64,000 nt of DNA from Bacillota bacterium (GTDB lineage Bacteria; Bacillota; Clostridia; Christensenellales; SZUA-584): assembly GCA_023460085.1 (NCBI GenBank), contig JAEWRI010000001.1, positions 124,001-188,000 of the forward strand, read 5' to 3'. Under the pieces are notes generated by a model. It was given only the letters and a program-made list of their open reading frames with translations, was not told the DNA's origin and searched no databases. A program made the position numbers and the translations under genes. Shown piece by piece: positions 50,277 to 60,243 of the stretch (position 1 is its first letter; each line of letters opens with the position of its first letter).

Positions 50277-51629
50277 TCATTCGATCCGATTGACTTCCCC
50301 GTTTTCGGGATTCATGCTGTACCACGCAAGGCCTTCGTTGTCGTCCATGAAATAGATCCAGCCGTTCGGGCCGGTGCAGAGCGGCTCGGTATTGAAATCA
50401 ATTTGCTGCTTGGTTTCCATGCTTTCCATATCGATGGCGAGTATTCTGTTGCCGATCACATAACCATCGTTTTCAAACTTCAACCCTGCGGAGAGATACA
50501 GTACTCCTCCAGCGATGTTGAACGTGGTAATGGTATCATCGCATTGATAAAACACTTCCTCCCCGCTGCCGTCCCCGTGCACGCGCATTATGGCATTCTC
50601 GCTGTTGTAGTATACCCAGTCGCCCTCAATGCAGTAGTTTCTCAGAGAGGCCGCCATGATGATTTCCGGCTTTCCGCCCTCCACGGACACCCGGCAGAAC
50701 CCGCCGTTTTCGAGCTTCTTCACGCAGTAGTATACCCAATCGCCCGCGACACACGGGAATATTACCATTTCATCCGTCAGCTTCGTGGGTTCGCTGCCGT
50801 CGGTTTTCATCTTGTATAGACAGCCGTTGTCGCTGAAGTTGCTGTAAACCATCCAATCGCCCGATACGGACAGAAACGCGCAGTTATCGTCGTTGATCTT
50901 CGTCAGCATGCTGCCGTCCGTGCGCACTTTATACGGCCTGCCGCCCTCGCCGATGTAGTACAGCCAGTCGCCGACGACGTTGAGGCTGGTGCCGCTGGCA
51001 TCCCCTACGCGCTGGTATCCGCTGCCGTCCGCGCGCATCTTGTAGACAGCGAGGTCTTCGTCCATCCGCGCAAGATAAACCCAATCCCCCTGCGTCGTCA
51101 GAAGGCCGCCGTACCATCCGTCGTTCTGCTTAAACGCGTTGGTCATATTGCCCGCCGTGATTCCCTCCGTGTTGATCTCGCTCTGCGCGGCATAATCCGG
51201 CGAGAACGGGATATCGATGGTGAAACCGGACTGATGCTGCTCCGCCCAATCGGTCAGCGCCTTTGCGTCCTCCGCGCTGTTTGCACCCAGCGCCAGTAGC
51301 CGGTTGATCTCGTCGATATTCGTGCCCGACATCGCGTACAGCGCCTCCGCTGCGGCAGTGTACGCCTCCGTATCGGAAGGCTCCAGCTCCGTCAGCCGCA
51401 GCGCCGCGGCGTATAGCAGCTCATTATTTCCCTCGGCGCGGTACTGTTCGATCATCGCACGCAGCTCGTCCGCCGAAGCTGCCGCGATGGCGTCCTCGGC
51501 GGTGGTGGGCGCGGGCGCGGACGAGGACGTTCCCTGTCCCGCCGAAGCCGAAACATCCGAAGCGGGTGCGCTGCAGGCGGCCAGCCCCAGCATCATCAGC
51601 AGCGCCAGTATTAAACATAGTATCTTCAT
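50277..51629 (-). CDS. DUF5050-like beta-propeller lipoprotein (copy 1)
   Basis: This 450-residue protein has a lipoprotein signal (LILALLMMLGLAAC), a Ser/Ala-rich linker, a TPR-like helical part (about 40-130) and a six-bladed propeller marked by repeats of GDWVYY-type strands (GDWVYLARMD, GDWLYYIGE, GDWMVYSNFS, GDWVYYCVK, GDWVYYNSE). Each blade has a K-M-R/K-x-D-G-S-type hairpin. It belongs with the two paralogues at 51661-53001 and 54096-55436. Surface location and binding of a ligand are likely; no enzyme motif is seen. I chose the ATG at 51629. Confidence 0.82.
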   Translation of the reverse strand: MKILCLILALLMMLGLAACSAPASDVSASAGQGTSSSAPAPTTAEDAIAAASADELRAMIEQYRAEGNNELLYAAALRLTELEPSDTEAYTAAAEALYAMSGTNIDEINRLLALGANSAEDAKALTDWAEQHQSGFTIDIPFSPDYAAQSEINTEGITAGNMTNAFKQNDGWYGGLLTTQGDWVYLARMDEDLAVYKMRADGSGYQRVGDASGTSLNVVGDWLYYIGEGGRPYKVRTDGSMLTKINDDNCAFLSVSGDWMVYSNFSDNGCLYKMKTDGSEPTKLTDEMVIFPCVAGDWVYYCVKKLENGGFCRVSVEGGKPEIIMAASLRNYCIEGDWVYYNSENAIMRVHGDGSGEEVFYQCDDTITTFNIAGGVLYLSAGLKFENDGYVIGNRILAIDMESMETKQQIDFNTEPLCTGPNGWIYFMDDNEGLAWYSMNPENGEVNRIE

Positions 51630-51660
51630 CCTTATATTTCCCCTTCCAAAAATGTGGCTC

Positions 51661-53001
51661 TTACCCAAGTGCGGTTATTGTTCCGCTGTCGATGTCGATG
51701 CGGTACCACGCCATATCGTTATAATCGACAAAGTACGCATTGCCGTCGCCGTCCACATAGATCGTATCGGTGATCTGCTCAACCGTCCGCAGAATATCAA
51801 AACTGTCCATATCGACGATCATGATCTGCCCGTCGGCTCCGTTGTTGTTGACGGACAGCAGCATCGTATCGCCGGCGATGTTCATGGTGGCGATGGGCCG
51901 GTCATACTGCAGCACCTTTTTGATTTCGCTGCCGTCCGGCCGCATTCTCCAGACGGTATAGCCGTCGTCTCTCATGCAGTAATAGATCCAATCGCCCGCC
52001 ATGCAGTAAAGACTCACGCACCGTGCTGTCAGCAGCTGCGTTTCGCTGCCATCGATGCGCGTGCGGAAGAATCCGCTTTCATCCGTCAGGGAATAGTAAA
52101 CCCACTCGCCATATACGCACATATAGATCGCCGGTGCTTCAGTCAGCGCCATATTCTCGCTGCCGTCCATGCGCATCCTGTAAAACCGGTAATTGTCGTT
52201 TCCGTTTGCATAGTAGATGAAGTCTCCCGACACGGATATATAATCGCGAGTGCCATCGAGCAATTGGGTGCATTCGCTGCCGTCTGTGCGCATTTTATAC
52301 AGCTCGCGCTGATTATCGCCCATGGGGTTACGGAAATAAATCCAATCGCCCACCACATTGAGGCAGCTGCCGCTAACCTCGCCGACGCGCTGGTATTCGC
52401 TGCCGTCCGTGCGCATCTTGTATATCGCAAAGTTTTCATCCGCGCGAGAGAAGTATATCCAGTCGCCCTGTGAGGCGAACAGACCGGTTTCCCAGAATTC
52501 ATGTTCCCTGTGAAAATCATTGAGCAAATTTCCGGGTGTCGTGCCCTCCGTGTTGATTTCGTCATCCGACTCATAGTCTGGTATAAAGGGAAGAGAAACC
52601 GAGTAATCCGGCTGATTGTTCTCCGCCCAATCGGCGAGCGTCTGCGCGTCCTGTGCGTTTTCTACGCCTTGCGCCAGAAGGGCGTTGATTTTAGCATAGT
52701 TATCCGCCGACATGGCAGTCAGCGCGTCCATCGCGGCGGTGTACGCATAGGTATCCGACGTGTCGAGTTCAATAAGCCTTGTGGCTGCCGCGTACACCAT
52801 CTCGTAATTGTCTTCGCTCTGGTACTGCGCTATCATCGCGCGCAGCTCCTCCGCCGAAGCCGCGCCGATGGCGTCCTGCAAAGTGGTGGGCGCGGGCGTT
52901 ACCATGGCTTGGGAAGCGGTTTCGGTGGAAGCCGCAGGAGCGCCGCATGCAGTCAGCAGCACAAGAACCAGTATAATACACATATCCAATATTCTTTTCA
53001 C
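51661..53001 (-). CDS. DUF5050-like beta-propeller lipoprotein (copy 2)
   Basis: This 446-residue paralogue of copy 1 has the signal IILVLVLLTAC and the same TPR-like part, including AASAEELRAMIAQYQSEDNYEMVYAAATRLIELDTSD, nearly the same as in copy 1. The propeller blades carry GDWIYFSRAD, GDWIYFRNP, GDFIYYANG, GEWVYYSLT and GDWIYYCMR. It starts with GTG behind GGGGGCAACA. The stop is 31 nt before copy 1, so both are probably in one message. Confidence 0.82.
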   Translation of the reverse strand: MKRILDMCIILVLVLLTACGAPAASTETASQAMVTPAPTTLQDAIGAASAEELRAMIAQYQSEDNYEMVYAAATRLIELDTSDTYAYTAAMDALTAMSADNYAKINALLAQGVENAQDAQTLADWAENNQPDYSVSLPFIPDYESDDEINTEGTTPGNLLNDFHREHEFWETGLFASQGDWIYFSRADENFAIYKMRTDGSEYQRVGEVSGSCLNVVGDWIYFRNPMGDNQRELYKMRTDGSECTQLLDGTRDYISVSGDFIYYANGNDNYRFYRMRMDGSENMALTEAPAIYMCVYGEWVYYSLTDESGFFRTRIDGSETQLLTARCVSLYCMAGDWIYYCMRDDGYTVWRMRPDGSEIKKVLQYDRPIATMNIAGDTMLLSVNNNGADGQIMIVDMDSFDILRTVEQITDTIYVDGDGNAYFVDYNDMAWYRIDIDSGTITALG

Positions 53002-53068
53002 TGTTGCCCCCTGTCGGATGTACCCTGTGTTAATCTGTTGTGTTCTCCGTTATTGATTCAGCCTGTGT

Positions 53069-53986
53069 TTATTCTTTGTCGCCCGATAAGCAGGGCGGAA
53101 ACGTCATGCCCAGACCGCCCAATACAAAGGCTTTAGTATGCCCTCCATGAACCCCATATTCGTCATGAATGCCGTTATAATTTTCGTTTTTCATTCCATG
53201 CACAGGAGCTTGCGCGTATTCCATAATGTGCTTCCGGAAAATCCGCGCAAGGCACTCGGTTTGCGCCATCATTTTCTCCAGAGCCAGCGCGGCCTGCCTG
53301 CGTTCCTCTACGCTTGCGGCATCGCGACGAAGCTTGAGATAATATCCGATGTCGTGCGGCGCAAAGAGCTCGTCGCAGAATTCCGCGCCTTTCGTCAGCA
53401 TAAGCCGCAGCGCATGGCTGAAATCCCCATCGTAAAACGACAGTTTCCTTTTCTCCGCCGCGTAAAATGCCGTCAGCGCATCCTTGAAATGCGGCGTTTC
53501 GCACGCGTATTGGTATAACGCGGCTTCGCCCAGCTTCATGACAATCTGGTCCGCCACCTTTGGATGGGCCGCGCAGAATGTGGAATCCTTCAGTATGGCA
53601 ATTAATATTTCCGCGTCTGTAAGCTTCTCAAGAATGTAAAGCTCGGAACTGTCCCGCCGATAATCGAAATCATCAAGGCTAGGCTTTTCCCGCAGCAGCC
53701 GCGCGAGCAGAGCCTGATCCCGCAGCGCGTCCACAGCACGGCGGCGGATACCGTAGCCGCGCCACTCTTCAGAGTGGGACGTATCCGCCGCAATTTCATA
53801 GAGCTTCCGCTCGTCACCCAGCTTTGCCGACGCCTCAATGACCACCAGCGCGCGTATTCCCTGATCCTGAGCGGGTGTTTCTGTGCGAAGAATCGCCCGA
53901 AGCTCCTCCGGATCATTAATAAGTCTCACCGCCCGCAGTGCCGACTCCCTGTCGTTTTTCATCCATCCGGGTTTGAAAAGTCCCAT
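53069..53986 (-). CDS. HEAT-repeat-like cytoplasmic protein (GLFKPGW type)
   Basis: This 305-residue helical protein begins MGLFKPGWMKNDRESALRAVRLINDPEELRAILRTE and continues with pairs of antiparallel helices that resemble HEAT or armadillo units in the first 150 residues. The C-terminal part is Gly/His-rich (HDEYGVHGGHTKAF). No signal peptide is seen. It interrupts the three lipoprotein paralogues, lying between copies 2 and 3. I chose the ATG at 53986 behind AAAAGGAT; the longer frame upstream is over spacer. Function unknown. Confidence 0.7.
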   Translation of the reverse strand: MGLFKPGWMKNDRESALRAVRLINDPEELRAILRTETPAQDQGIRALVVIEASAKLGDERKLYEIAADTSHSEEWRGYGIRRRAVDALRDQALLARLLREKPSLDDFDYRRDSSELYILEKLTDAEILIAILKDSTFCAAHPKVADQIVMKLGEAALYQYACETPHFKDALTAFYAAEKRKLSFYDGDFSHALRLMLTKGAEFCDELFAPHDIGYYLKLRRDAASVEERRQAALALEKMMAQTECLARIFRKHIMEYAQAPVHGMKNENYNGIHDEYGVHGGHTKAFVLGGLGMTFPPCLSGDKE

Positions 53987-54095
53987 ATCCTTTTCCCAAC
54001 CGCTTTGCGAGCATTGTGGCAACACCGGGCACAGGCGCTGACCCTGTACCCGGTGCTGTTTCCATCGTTTTTCTCCCGGCTGACGCATCGCCCGC

Positions 54096-55436
54096 CTATT
54101 GCAGCTTTCCTGTCTCCCCGGACGCGAGATCGACATAATACCATATGTTCCCTTCCTCGTAGTCCAGATAGTATATCCTGCCGCCCGCGGCAAACACCGC
54201 TTCGCACCACTCGTCCACCAGCACCGTCTGCTTCATCGTCTCCAAATCGACCAATACCACGTTTTCATGGTCGCTGCCCTCCATCTGTCCGGCGGCGATC
54301 ATGCGCCCTTCCGCAAAAAGCACCAGGCCGCCCTTACCGTCGAACCGCACCACAGGGGTCGGCTCGCTGCCGTCCAGCCGCATTTTCTTTACCAGCATGC
54401 CTATTTCGTCGCCGGTGACACAATATATCCAATCGTCCTCGATGCAGTACCCTTCCACACTCTCCTGCGTGAGCCGCTTTAAATCGCTGCCATCCGGGGC
54501 GACGCTGTAAAAACTTCTGTCGTCTCGGTACCTGAAATAAATTCTGTCGCCGTACAGATACGGGTACATCACCGGCGTTTGTACCACCAGCGTGCGTTCG
54601 CTGCCGTCCAGCCGCATCTTGTACAGGCTGTCCCCTTCGTTCATGCTGGCATAGACGATCCATTCGCCGCACACCGCCATGTACTTGCAGTTGTCGTCCG
54701 ATACCTGCGTGCGCTCGCTGCCGTCGGTGCGCATTTTGAATATGCAGTTGTTTTCATTCAGGTTGCAGTAATACAGCCAGTCGCCCACGACATTGAGACA
54801 GCATCCGCAGTCCTCGCCCAACCGCTGCTTGCTGCTGCCGTCCGTTCGCATCTTATAGATAGCCCAGTCCTCGGCGGGAACGGAGTAATACACCCAGTCT
54901 CCTTGTGTGGTCAGCAGCCCGTTCTGCCATGCGCCGTAAACACCGCCGCCGTTGTAGTAATTGCTGGTGGAAACGCCGTAGGTGTTGATCTCGTCCTCCG
55001 ACGCGTAGTCGTGCGCAAAGGGCAGCCTCACCGAGAGATCGACGGCGTCGATCTGGTGCTGCACGTCCTCGGCAAACTTCGCGGGATCGGGTACGGTTTC
55101 CATGGCCTGCGCCAGCATTGCGTTGAGCGCGTCGGCATCTTTCTGCAGCAGCTCCAGACGAAACCCCGCCTGCGCGTAATATGCCGCTTCACTGTCCGGA
55201 TCGATTTCAAGCATCTTGTCGGCGCAGCGCAGCGCGTTTTCATAGTCCTCCGCGGTGGCATATTCCTTCATCAGTACTTCCAGCTCATCCATCGTCGCGG
55301 CGGCTTCCACCGGGTCTGCCTCCGCCGAAGTCTGCGCTGCGGACGGCGTATCGGCGTCCGACGGCCCGTCCACGGGCGCGGAACACCCGGCAAAGCACAG
55401 CGCGATGAGAATCCCCCAGTACAGCATTCGTTTCAT
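54096..55436 (-). CDS. DUF5050-like beta-propeller lipoprotein (copy 3)
   Basis: This 446-residue paralogue has the signal LYWGILIALCFAGC, the helical part (MDELEVLMKEYATAEDYENALRCADKMLEIDPDSE, TPR-like) and propeller blades with GDWVYYSVP, GDWLYYCNL, GEWIVYASM and DDWIYCVTG. It differs more from copies 1 and 2 than they do from each other. I chose the ATG at 55436; an ATG 9 nt upstream lies too close to AAGGAG. It is not adjacent to copy 2 because the HEAT-like gene sits between. Confidence 0.8.
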   Translation of the reverse strand: MKRMLYWGILIALCFAGCSAPVDGPSDADTPSAAQTSAEADPVEAAATMDELEVLMKEYATAEDYENALRCADKMLEIDPDSEAAYYAQAGFRLELLQKDADALNAMLAQAMETVPDPAKFAEDVQHQIDAVDLSVRLPFAHDYASEDEINTYGVSTSNYYNGGGVYGAWQNGLLTTQGDWVYYSVPAEDWAIYKMRTDGSSKQRLGEDCGCCLNVVGDWLYYCNLNENNCIFKMRTDGSERTQVSDDNCKYMAVCGEWIVYASMNEGDSLYKMRLDGSERTLVVQTPVMYPYLYGDRIYFRYRDDRSFYSVAPDGSDLKRLTQESVEGYCIEDDWIYCVTGDEIGMLVKKMRLDGSEPTPVVRFDGKGGLVLFAEGRMIAAGQMEGSDHENVVLVDLETMKQTVLVDEWCEAVFAAGGRIYYLDYEEGNIWYYVDLASGETGKLQ

Positions 55437-55565
55437 ATCATTCATGTCTCCTTGCGAAAATATGGATATCTTCATCTTTATAGCATCAAACAGCAGCGCC
55501 CGCAAGCCCCGCGGCACAGCGCTGCATCGTTTATACTCTTTCTAAATGCCTGCTTATCGCGGGCG

Positions 55566-56225
55566 TCATCCGACCCGGACGGTAAAATAATAGGTGACGG
55601 TGGCAACCGCCGTGCGGACTTTTCCGAAGGTGTTGTACTGCAGCGTCTCGTTGGTCATAAACAGCCGCCTGCCGTTTTCCTTCTCCAGCTTCGCGGACGG
55701 GATACCGCTTTGCTTCGTCAGCCACTCCAGCGGCGCAGTTTGCACGTTGAACTCATCCATATCCTCAATATAATGCTCCTTGCATTTTCCTGTCTTTTGG
55801 GCAACCTCCCGAAGCCGTTTGAAGCCTGCGCCTCGCTCCAGCGTAGAGAGCGCCTCCGTCTCAATGCTGCTCCGCAACTTGAAAAGGACGTCTCCCGGCA
55901 GCAGCTGGCTCGCGCCGCTGATGGCTGTAACGCGGAACCAAGCTGGCGAATCGGGTTTTGCGGCGTCCTCGCGCCCCTTGAGAATACCCTTCATGGCCGT
56001 GACATTCCCCCGCAGACTGATAACCGTCGCCTTTTCCCCGGTTTCGATGTGGAAGCATCCCAGCTTCGTTTTATATTCCCACAGGTACACCTTCACCAAT
56101 TTGTCCTGAAGCTTAAACGAGATATTGGATTTGCTGTTCGGCTTTCCGATCAGATCGATGAGCTCCTTCTCTGTCATTCCGACGCGGAGCTTCTCCATCT
56201 GGCCGTATGTGATCTCCTTTTTCAT
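55566..56225 (-). CDS. Hypothetical protein with SmpA/BamE-like N-terminal motif
   Basis: This 219-residue protein begins MKKEITYGQMEKLRVGMTEKELIDLIGKPNSKS. The G-M-T-x-x-E-x-x-x-x-x-G-x-P pattern is typical of SmpA/OmlA (BamE-like) small domains. The rest, ending in TVTYYFTVRVG, is not recognised. There is no signal peptide in the chosen start, which has AAGGAGG at ideal spacing. It lies in the lipoprotein run, 130 nt before copy 3. Confidence 0.62.
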   Translation of the reverse strand: MKKEITYGQMEKLRVGMTEKELIDLIGKPNSKSNISFKLQDKLVKVYLWEYKTKLGCFHIETGEKATVISLRGNVTAMKGILKGREDAAKPDSPAWFRVTAISGASQLLPGDVLFKLRSSIETEALSTLERGAGFKRLREVAQKTGKCKEHYIEDMDEFNVQTAPLEWLTKQSGIPSAKLEKENGRRLFMTNETLQYNTFGKVRTAVATVTYYFTVRVG

Positions 56226-56541
56226 GCGCGTATCCTCCTTCATATCCATTGCATCGCGCTTGCTCCGTCCTGTCCGCGCCGGGAAGGGGCATCCTGATGC
56301 GCAAAGCGCGTCGGGATACCCCCTGGGGAGAAGCGCGGGCGGCCTCAAAAGCCGTTGTTGTGAATAAGCGGCGCGTCCGCTCTCGCTTTCACGCCGCGAG
56401 CTGTGCGGTTGATTTGTCCAAAGGCAACCTATACAGCGCGTCGATGCTCATGCTGACCGCATATTTTTTCCACTTCGCCGCCTGCTGCATGCGGCTTGCC
56501 GAGCCATAGGCCTTTTGTCCATCTCATCCGTTTGCAGCAGG
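56226..56541. other. Gene-free region in the lipoprotein run
   Basis: These 316 nt contain no frame with a ribosome-binding site and no homology that I can see. No clear promoter or terminator hairpin was found either. Confidence 0.5.
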
Positions 56542-57999
56542 TTACGGGCTGTATTCATAAGGCACTTCATATTCCTTGCAGTACGCTTCAGCCGGAGAGC
56601 CCGGCACCACCACAAAAGTGGAGTCAGCCCACATCGCGGAGTAAAAGACCTCTACGCCGTCCGGCACCACAAAGCGGTCTATCGGGTTCGTGAATTCATT
56701 CATCTGCATTCCCGTAATTCCAAGGTTTGCGGAAATCCGCACCTCGCCGGAACCGTAATACCGCTCCGCAACGCCGTCACCGTAAAACACCACATTCCGA
56801 TACGACTCCAGCCAAAAATCCGCAAACGTCCTGTACGTAAAGTTGATCATCTTTTCTTCATCCGGGAAGAAGCCATAATATGCGTCGGGAGGATTCTCCG
56901 CATCGACGGAGATGCTATCCGGCAAGTCTTTTCCCTCCAGCGAATACAGCACCTCGGTAACATCACCCGTCAGCGCGTCTTCAACGCGTATCTCAAACAC
57001 CCTGACATATCCGTCTATCCCGCTCTCATAATGGGCCGCGAGTACGGGTTCGCCTTCGGTGATGCGGATGATGAAGCTGACCTCGTCCATGGATTGGGCG
57101 CGCATTTCAGGCGGAAGCAACGAAGTGAACCCGACTCCGTCTGTCGTCAGACCAGAAATATCCACATCGGACAGCGGCGATATATTCACCCCCGGACAAA
57201 GCCCCAAATCGCACACCACGATATACTTGCCGCCTCCGCCCGGCGTCATCTCCGGAAGGACGGAGCACTCGACGTCGTCCGTGCATACCAGCGCGGTATC
57301 GCCTTCTTCGGCAAAGCCGGCTTCCGCATATGCCGACAGGAAGGAAAGCGCTTCCTCCGGTGGAGGAAGCGTCTCGACAGGCTCCACGTTCGGCTCGACA
57401 ACCGTAACGGTGCATTCCGCGGTGTTTCTGCCCAGCGACGCCGTGATGACCGCCGTTCCCGTATCCCCTGTTACCAAATACGCGGAGACGTCCCCCTCTT
57501 CTTGGAAGTTCCGAATCGGTTCTGCACTGACGACGGAACTGTCGGAACTGACCCATTGAATCCGCTCATCCCAGGAGAATTCCGCATCGGTGATGACTTC
57601 CAGCACCGCGCTTTCCCCCTGTTCGACGGTAACCTCAGTGCAGGACATGTAAAACTCACTGACCACGGCGGTTACCCTTAATTTATAAGTCTCAGTGTAC
57701 TCCGCTTCCTCCGTCCTCAGCTTTGCGGTAACATTCGCATAGCCTCCCTTAACCGCCGCCGCCATGCCGTTCTCATCAATCGTGATACAGCCGTCGTTGC
57801 TGTTCCAAACGTAATCGCTTCGTGAATACCCCTCCGGAACGGAATCGATGGGGAACTCATATGTGTCTCCGACATTCAGCACGGCGATTTCATCGTGGTT
57901 GTTGTATATCTGATGCTGATTACCACATGCGCCCAGCATTGTGCAGAACAACAAAGAGAATATCCCTGTGATTAAAAGCAGCTTTGCCTTATTCCCCAT
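56542..57999 (-). CDS. Lipoprotein with two Ig-like (BIG2-type) domains
   Basis: This 485-residue protein has a signal peptide with lipobox LFCTMLGAC. Two beta-sandwich domains follow at about 35-110 and 112-205, with YVWNSNDGCITIDENGMAAAVKGGYANVTA and IQWVSSDSSVVSAE...GTAVITASLG, which are BIG2-like. The rest (about 215-485) is a mixed domain with TFADFWLESYRNVVFYGDG and an all-beta end. It would be on the cell surface. The start ATG at 57999 has AGGGGAAG. Role unknown, adhesion or wall binding plausible. Confidence 0.75.
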   Translation of the reverse strand: MGNKAKLLLITGIFSLLFCTMLGACGNQHQIYNNHDEIAVLNVGDTYEFPIDSVPEGYSRSDYVWNSNDGCITIDENGMAAAVKGGYANVTAKLRTEEAEYTETYKLRVTAVVSEFYMSCTEVTVEQGESAVLEVITDAEFSWDERIQWVSSDSSVVSAEPIRNFQEEGDVSAYLVTGDTGTAVITASLGRNTAECTVTVVEPNVEPVETLPPPEEALSFLSAYAEAGFAEEGDTALVCTDDVECSVLPEMTPGGGGKYIVVCDLGLCPGVNISPLSDVDISGLTTDGVGFTSLLPPEMRAQSMDEVSFIIRITEGEPVLAAHYESGIDGYVRVFEIRVEDALTGDVTEVLYSLEGKDLPDSISVDAENPPDAYYGFFPDEEKMINFTYRTFADFWLESYRNVVFYGDGVAERYYGSGEVRISANLGITGMQMNEFTNPIDRFVVPDGVEVFYSAMWADSTFVVVPGSPAEAYCKEYEVPYEYSP

Positions 58000-58076
58000 A
58001 TGCTTCCCCTTACTTGCCTTGCGGCTTGAGTGCCGCCTCACTGATATTTTCGTTTTCATCTCTCGGTACGGGCAAT

Positions 58077-58111
58077 GGGGAGATACACTCCGTTCCGCCG
58101 TGTATCTCCCC
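58077..58111. repeat. Perfect 12-bp inverted repeat between two lipoprotein genes
   Basis: GGGGAGATACAC and GTGTATCTCCCC form a perfect stem around 11 nt, 17 nt downstream of the LRR gene at 58129. There is no T-run on the minus strand and only TTTT on the + strand, so it may stabilise mRNA rather than terminate. Confidence 0.7.
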
Positions 58112-58128
58112 GTCCGTTTTATACAGTG

Positions 58129-58920
58129 TTAGTTCAGCTCAAAGTCCTTTTCTGTCAGGTTCGGATAGATGTCCCCCAGCGGGCTGTAATCTTCAACCGG
58201 ATTGCCGCTTAAAAGCAGCGAGGTCAGCTTTGTCATGCCCGAGAGCGACGAAATGTCGGTTACCTGATTGTCCTCCATATAGAGGCGCCACAGGTTTTCC
58301 ATACCCGCAAGCGCGCTGATGTCGGTGATTTGATTGCCTTTGATCCACAAATCCTCCATGTTTGTCATGCCCGCAAGCGCACTGATGTCGGTTATCCTGC
58401 CATTGCCCCATATCCAGAGGCCTTTCATATTCGTCATGCCCGCAAGCGTGCTGATGTCGGCAACGTCGTCACAGCAGATGCTCAGGCCCTCAAGCTTTGT
58501 AAGACCGGCAAGCGGGCTGATATCAACGTCATTTCCGCCGTTGTACATCGTCCACGACAAGTTCAGGTTTGTAAGGTTGGTAAAGTATTTAAGCGCATCC
58601 AGATCGCTTACCCTTGATACAACGGCGCCGCCCTCCAACTGTAAATCCAGTTCCGTTACAGCCTCCGCCTCGGCAAGCGTGATATCGCCCTCCGGCTTGC
58701 CCATCGCGCTGCGCACCAGTTCCTCTAAAACCGCGTCGGTAAAGACGACGACCGGCTCGTCCGTCGCCTCAGGCGTCGAGTCTTGTGAAACGTCAGGCGT
58801 TTCTGCGGACACGGAAGCCGATTGCTCCGAAGAAACCGTTTCGTCTGAAGAGGGTGCGGTGCACGCTGCAAGTCCCATCGCCATCAATATGACCAGCGTA
58901 AGATATAACACTTTTTTCAT
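58129..58920 (-). CDS. Leucine-rich-repeat lipoprotein (copy A)
   Basis: This 263-residue protein has lipobox LVILMAMGLAAC, a Ser/Thr/Glu-rich linker and a cap LVRSAMGKPEGDITLAEAEAVTELDL (about 60-85). About six internalin-type leucine-rich repeats follow, with units like LTNLNLSW, LEGLSICCDDVADISTLAGMTNMKGLWIWGN and LTSLLLSGN. The end motif is YSPLGDIYPNLTEKDFELN, shared by the LRR genes at 58957 and 61179. It is a surface binding protein by layout. GGAGG precedes the ATG. Confidence 0.85.
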   Translation of the reverse strand: MKKVLYLTLVILMAMGLAACTAPSSDETVSSEQSASVSAETPDVSQDSTPEATDEPVVVFTDAVLEELVRSAMGKPEGDITLAEAEAVTELDLQLEGGAVVSRVSDLDALKYFTNLTNLNLSWTMYNGGNDVDISPLAGLTKLEGLSICCDDVADISTLAGMTNMKGLWIWGNGRITDISALAGMTNMEDLWIKGNQITDISALAGMENLWRLYMEDNQVTDISSLSGMTKLTSLLLSGNPVEDYSPLGDIYPNLTEKDFELN

Positions 58921-58956
58921 GTTCACGCCTCCTTCTGCCCTGTGAGCGCAATCGCA

Positions 58957-60171
58957 TTAATTTATTTCAAAATCCTTACTCGTCAAATTGGGATAGATGT
59001 CCGCCAGCGCGCTGAAGTCCTGAACCGGATTATCCTTCAGCCACAGTTCCCACAGCTTTGTGAGACCGGCGATCGGGCTGACATCGGTGATCTGGTTATT
59101 CGTCAGCTTCAGCGATTCGAGCTGTGTCAATCCGGAAAGCGGCGACACATCGGCAACCTGGTTGAAGCAGATATCCAGCTTCGTCAGCTTGGTGAGACCC
59201 GCCAGCGGCGTGAGGTCGGTGATCAGGTTGGAATTGAAGCTCAGCGCTTTCAGGTTCACAAAGTACGCAAGCGGGCTGATATCCGAGAACTGTGAGCCCT
59301 CCGTTTTGTCGTTGCATATCTCCAGCGCCTGCACGAGGTACGCGTCCCGCTGCGTGATGGGTTCCGCGTCCTCCCTGCCCATCGCGGTACGCAGCGCTTT
59401 TTCGAACGCCGGATCATTGAACACGATCGGTTCTTCGGGAATATCCTCGGCGCTGATAATTTCGAAGTCCTTATCCTCCAGACTGTCGTAGATATCCGCC
59501 ACGGGGCTATAGTCCGTAATGGGGCAGCCGCTCAGCTTCAGCTGGCGCAGCGGCAGTCCCGCCAGCGCCGAGATGTCCGATATGGGACAGGTCGTGATGT
59601 CCAGTATGATGAGCTCCTTGAAATTGGCGACCACGCTGATATCGGTCACAGGGCAGCCGCCTATCATCAGCACCTTCAGCTTTGTCATGCCGGCAAGCGG
59701 AGAGAGGTCGGACGCTTGATTGCCCCATATCTGCAGGCTGTCCATTTCGGTGAGGCCGGACAGCGGACTGAAGTCCGTGATCTGGTTTCCGCCCAGGCTC
59801 AGGTACTGAAGCTTGCTCAAACCCGCCAGCGCGCTGATATCGCTGACCGATTGGAACATCAATTCCAGCTTGTTAAGGTTCTTAAACGCGGCGAGGCTGC
59901 GGATGTCCGTGATGACCTCCTCCGGCGGCGGCCACTCGTTGTTCATCACCAGCTCCGTCACCGCTTCGGCTTCGGCCGCGGTGATGTCGCCCTCCGGCTT
60001 GCCCATGCACTCGCGCACCCGCGCTTCCAGCACCGGATCGGTGAAAGTTACGACTTCCGGCGCGGATACGGATGCCTCGGCCGACAGCGATTCCGATACG
60101 GCGGGCGCGCCGCATGCCGCAAGCCCCAAAGCCAGCATCATCGCCAGCCCAACACACAAACCCTTTTTCAT
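58957..60171 (-). CDS. Leucine-rich-repeat lipoprotein with duplicated cap-LRR module (copy B)
   Basis: This 404-residue protein has lipobox MLALGLAAC and two successive cap-LRR modules. The first cap is VLEARVRECMGKPEGDITAAEAEAVTEL and its LRR block ends YSPVADIYDSLEDKDFEI. The second begins FEKALRTAMGREDAEPITQRD and ends FSALADIYPNLTSKDFEIN. The internal duplication is clear from the repeated end motif. It lies 36 nt upstream of copy A and has the same GGAGG-GTGAAC-ATG start context, so they are recent relatives. Confidence 0.85.
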   Translation of the reverse strand: MKKGLCVGLAMMLALGLAACGAPAVSESLSAEASVSAPEVVTFTDPVLEARVRECMGKPEGDITAAEAEAVTELVMNNEWPPPEEVITDIRSLAAFKNLNKLELMFQSVSDISALAGLSKLQYLSLGGNQITDFSPLSGLTEMDSLQIWGNQASDLSPLAGMTKLKVLMIGGCPVTDISVVANFKELIILDITTCPISDISALAGLPLRQLKLSGCPITDYSPVADIYDSLEDKDFEIISAEDIPEEPIVFNDPAFEKALRTAMGREDAEPITQRDAYLVQALEICNDKTEGSQFSDISPLAYFVNLKALSFNSNLITDLTPLAGLTKLTKLDICFNQVADVSPLSGLTQLESLKLTNNQITDVSPIAGLTKLWELWLKDNPVQDFSALADIYPNLTSKDFEIN

Positions 60172-60243
60172 GTTCACCCTCCTGTTTTTCATCCACAATG
60201 ATGTGGTTTTATCTCCATCTTGTTGCAGGCTGCCCCGCAGCTG

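Noticed and set aside
47970..50819. A 949-codon open frame on the + strand over copA
   Set aside because: It is antisense to clear copA motifs, rich in Arg/His/Gly, and has no ribosome-binding site. High GC makes such antisense frames common throughout the window.
58077..58111. Intrinsic terminator between lipoprotein genes
   Set aside because: The stem is perfect but lacks a T-run on the minus strand; it is listed as an inverted repeat only.
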